Source of the DNA: Chloroflexota bacterium
GTDB lineage: Bacteria > Chloroflexota > Ktedonobacteria > Ktedonobacterales > Ktedonobacteraceae
DNA length: 6,342 nt
NCBI GenBank assembly: GCA_021828635.1
Contig: JAJZEJ010000454.1
Span: 1 to 6,342 of the forward strand
Direction of reading: 5' to 3'
A program made the translations under genes and the position numbers. Shown here piece after piece: positions 5,380 through 6,342 of the stretch. How positions within the stretch are numbered: the first letter of the stretch is position 1; every line of letters starts with the position of its first letter. Under the pieces are notes generated by a model, which was given only the letters and a program-made list of their open reading frames with translations, did not search any database and was not told the DNA's origin.

Positions 5380-5721
5380 ATGCTGAAGGGATATTTCGGC
5401 AGTTACCAGAAAGGTGATGACGCAAGACGAAAGCAGAGATAGATTACGATAAACAATCTGCCTGGAACTCACACGCCGCTCCAGACGACGAAGCTGCAAA
5501 GATAGCTGCATAGGATCGACTAGAACGGGAAATATCTGATAACCTGTCAATCCATACAAGAGACGACAAACCTCAATTTTGTCAGGTGTAGTTATCGCAA
5601 CCGTCAAAATATTCTGTTCAGCACCTACAATAAGACATTGATATCGTTTCATAAACATAATTGGTAGCAAGGTGCGATACTGGTCAGGCACCCGTCTCAA
5701 GGAACGCAATGTAGGAATCAT
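5368..5721 (-). CDS. Small protein with partial GspE/MshE N-terminal-like domain
   Basis: A 117-residue protein. Residues 1-82 resemble the second half of the GspE/PilB/MshE N-terminal domain: a proline-containing helix (MIPTLRSLRRVPDQYRTLLP), then CLIVGAEQNILTVAITTPDKIEV (29-51), LTGYQIFPVLVDPMQLSLQLRRLER (58-82). The ILTVA-x-x-x-P-D-x-x-E pattern followed by a partly hydrophobic strand and a basic helix is characteristic. The paired RLGxxL...Q motifs that bind cyclic di-GMP in MshEN are not visible and no ATPase domain follows, so this is a stand-alone remnant or an adaptor. Residues 94-112 are hydrophobic and could touch the membrane. ATG 5721 is supported by AGAGG (5731-5735) at nine bases. 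The last four residues (HIER) and the stop are encoded by palindromic element 2. The function is not known. Confidence 0.65.
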   Translation of the reverse strand: MIPTLRSLRRVPDQYRTLLPIMFMKRYQCLIVGAEQNILTVAITTPDKIEVCRLLYGLTGYQIFPVLVDPMQLSLQLRRLERRVSSRQIVYRNLSLLSSCVITFLVTAEISLQHIER

Positions 5722-5775
5722 TCCAAATAACCTCTATTACCCTCATCCATGAAAAACCAAATAACTCTTATTTAA

Positions 5776-5793
5776 TATAGCTAGCCAGCTATA
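5776..5793. promoter_or_regulatory. Short dyad upstream of the GspE-N-like gene
   Basis: TATAGCT (5776-5782) and AGCTATA (5787-5793) are perfect 7-base arms around four bases, 55 bases upstream of the start. On the minus strand a -10-like TATATT overlaps its downstream edge, so it could be an operator at that gene's promoter. No clear -35 is seen. Confidence 0.3.
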
Positions 5794-5794
5794 C

Positions 5795-5815
5795 GAAAAG
5801 GATGCAGAAAAGGAT
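5795..5815. repeat. 9-base direct repeat, period 12
   Basis: GAAAAGGAT occurs at 5795-5803 and again at 5807-5815, separated by GCA. It lies upstream of the GspE-N-like gene, next to the dyad at 5776-5793. OmpR/PhoB-type regulators bind direct repeats with a period near 11, and such a regulator is encoded next door, but a link is only a guess. Confidence 0.4.
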
Positions 5816-5848
5816 AGAGATGTGGTAAATTCGGATACTGATCAGTTA

Positions 5849-5928
5849 AGATCTCACTACACAGTAAAGAGGAGCGAAGAAAAATGATAAACATCTTCTT
5901 CGCTCCTCTTTACTGTGTAGTGAGATCT
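5849..5928. repeat. 80-base element: perfect 33-bp inverted repeat after the response regulator
   Basis: Arms 5849-5881 and 5896-5928 are exact reverse complements, beginning AGATCTCACTAC and ending GTAGTGAGATCT, around a 14-base centre that can itself pair ATG with CAT. It begins eight bases after the stop of the minus-strand response regulator. It may stop transcription, but no T-tract follows, and the stem is much longer than usual terminators. A small non-autonomous palindromic element is an alternative; no flanking target duplication is seen. It shares no sequence with the other two palindromes. Confidence 0.85.
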
Positions 5929-5936
5929 GCCAGGGT

Positions 5937-6342
5937 TCACACAGATACCACGCGCAATGAACGCACAGGCTCGTTGACCTCTTGTTCTTCCATAGTGATA
6001 ATGCGCCTTATCATGGTATAGCCAACGCCTGGCACCGTCACAATATATTGTGGCTTCCCAGGGTCTGGCTCGACTTTCTGGCGCAAATGACGGATATGAG
6101 CTTTAATCAGGCCAGCATCGCCATCGCCGTCGTAGCCCCAAACATGCGTCACAATCTGCCCTGTTGTACAAACATCGTTGGCATTGACAGCTAGCAAATG
6201 AAGAAGTTTACTTTCGGTAGGAGTCAGGCGCAATGTTTTTCCGCTCACAGTAACTTCGTTATGCAAGGAATCTACACAGACAGGCCCAACAGTGATAATG
6301 GATGATGGACGCCGCTCTAAGGTCGAACGTGAGCGCCGACGT
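5937..6342 (-). CDS. OmpR/PhoB-family response regulator, C-terminal winged-helix part (5' end outside window)
   Basis: The frame is open from the right edge to TGA 5937, 134 residues; the beginning of the gene, expected to encode the phosphoacceptor receiver domain, is outside the window. The first residues (RRRSRSTLERR) look like the end of the receiver and the linker. Then comes the DNA-binding winged helix: LRLTPTESKLLHLLAVNAND, the VWGY turn, recognition helix LIKAHIRHLRQKVEPDP, and the wing YIVTVPGVGYTM. A TTG at 6264-6266 falls in the middle of this domain and cannot be the start. A 19-residue tail rich in E and V follows the domain. It should regulate transcription in response to a sensor kinase not in the window. 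Its targets are unknown. Confidence 0.92.
   Translation of the reverse strand, partial: RRRSRSTLERRPSSIITVGPVCVDSLHNEVTVSGKTLRLTPTESKLLHLLAVNANDVCTTGQIVTHVWGYDGDGDAGLIKAHIRHLRQKVEPDPGKPQYIVTVPGVGYTMIRRIITMEEQEVNEPVRSLRVVSV

Noticed and set aside
5884..6021. 45-codon plus-strand frame beginning in the palindrome loop, with AGAGGAG nine bases upstream
   Set aside because: The first part is palindrome arm and the rest is antisense to the response regulator; the ribosome-like site is explained by the repeat. Worth noting only if a transcript is found.
6264..6266. TTG as start of a 109-residue winged-helix protein
   Set aside because: The frame stays open to the window edge with recognisable linker sequence, so the TTG is internal to a larger response regulator.

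Overview
The window reads as a surface-polysaccharide neighbourhood from a Gram-positive-like or atypical bacterium, most likely a member of the Ktedonobacteria (Chloroflexota). That placement is inference, resting on three things: the look of the response-regulator winged helix, the Thr-rich lipoprotein with a glycoside-hydrolase-like domain, and GTAGGGGYGTGAT-type palindromes, a style of dispersed repeat I remember from Chloroflexota and cyanobacteria. No rRNA, tRNA, CRISPR array or transposase was seen.

Layout from left to right. Bases 1-915 (minus) hold the N-terminal 305 residues of a secreted lipoprotein with a glycoside-hydrolase-like domain; its 3' end is outside the window. It is divergent from an NAD-dependent sugar-nucleotide 4-epimerase (1131-2087, plus). 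The epimerase converges on a two-gene minus-strand operon whose first gene is a PLP-dependent sugar aminotransferase (DegT/DnrJ/EryC1/StrS family, 3154-4284) and whose second is a Gfo/Idh/MocA sugar dehydrogenase (2128-3129). A 381-base divergent intergenic region with several dyads separates that operon from a short polyprenyl-phosphate sugar-1-phosphate transferase (4666-5316, plus). This gene converges on a small minus-strand protein resembling part of the GspE/MshE N-terminal domain (5368-5721). At the right edge is the C-terminal part of an OmpR/PhoB-type response regulator (5937-6342, minus), whose receiver domain lies outside the window.

How the genes may fit together (inference). Dehydrogenase plus aminotransferase is the usual pair that oxidises a UDP-sugar, typically at C3, and puts an amino group on the resulting ketone. 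The epimerase would supply or interconvert the precursor, and the sugar transferase would load the first sugar phosphate onto undecaprenyl phosphate to start a glycan repeat unit. No acetyltransferase, later glycosyltransferase, flippase or polymerase lies in the window, so the pathway must be completed elsewhere.

The most unusual structure is non-coding. Two related palindromes (2111-2139 and 5336-5379) each lie at a convergent gene junction, differ by a pair-preserving base change, and each supply the last codons and stop codon of the minus-strand gene. A third, unrelated, perfect 33-bp inverted repeat (5849-5928) follows the response regulator. Two of the given reading frames needed correction: the aminotransferase should start at GTG 4284 and the sugar transferase at ATG 4666, both chosen by ribosome-binding sites. 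Two genes run off the window edges.
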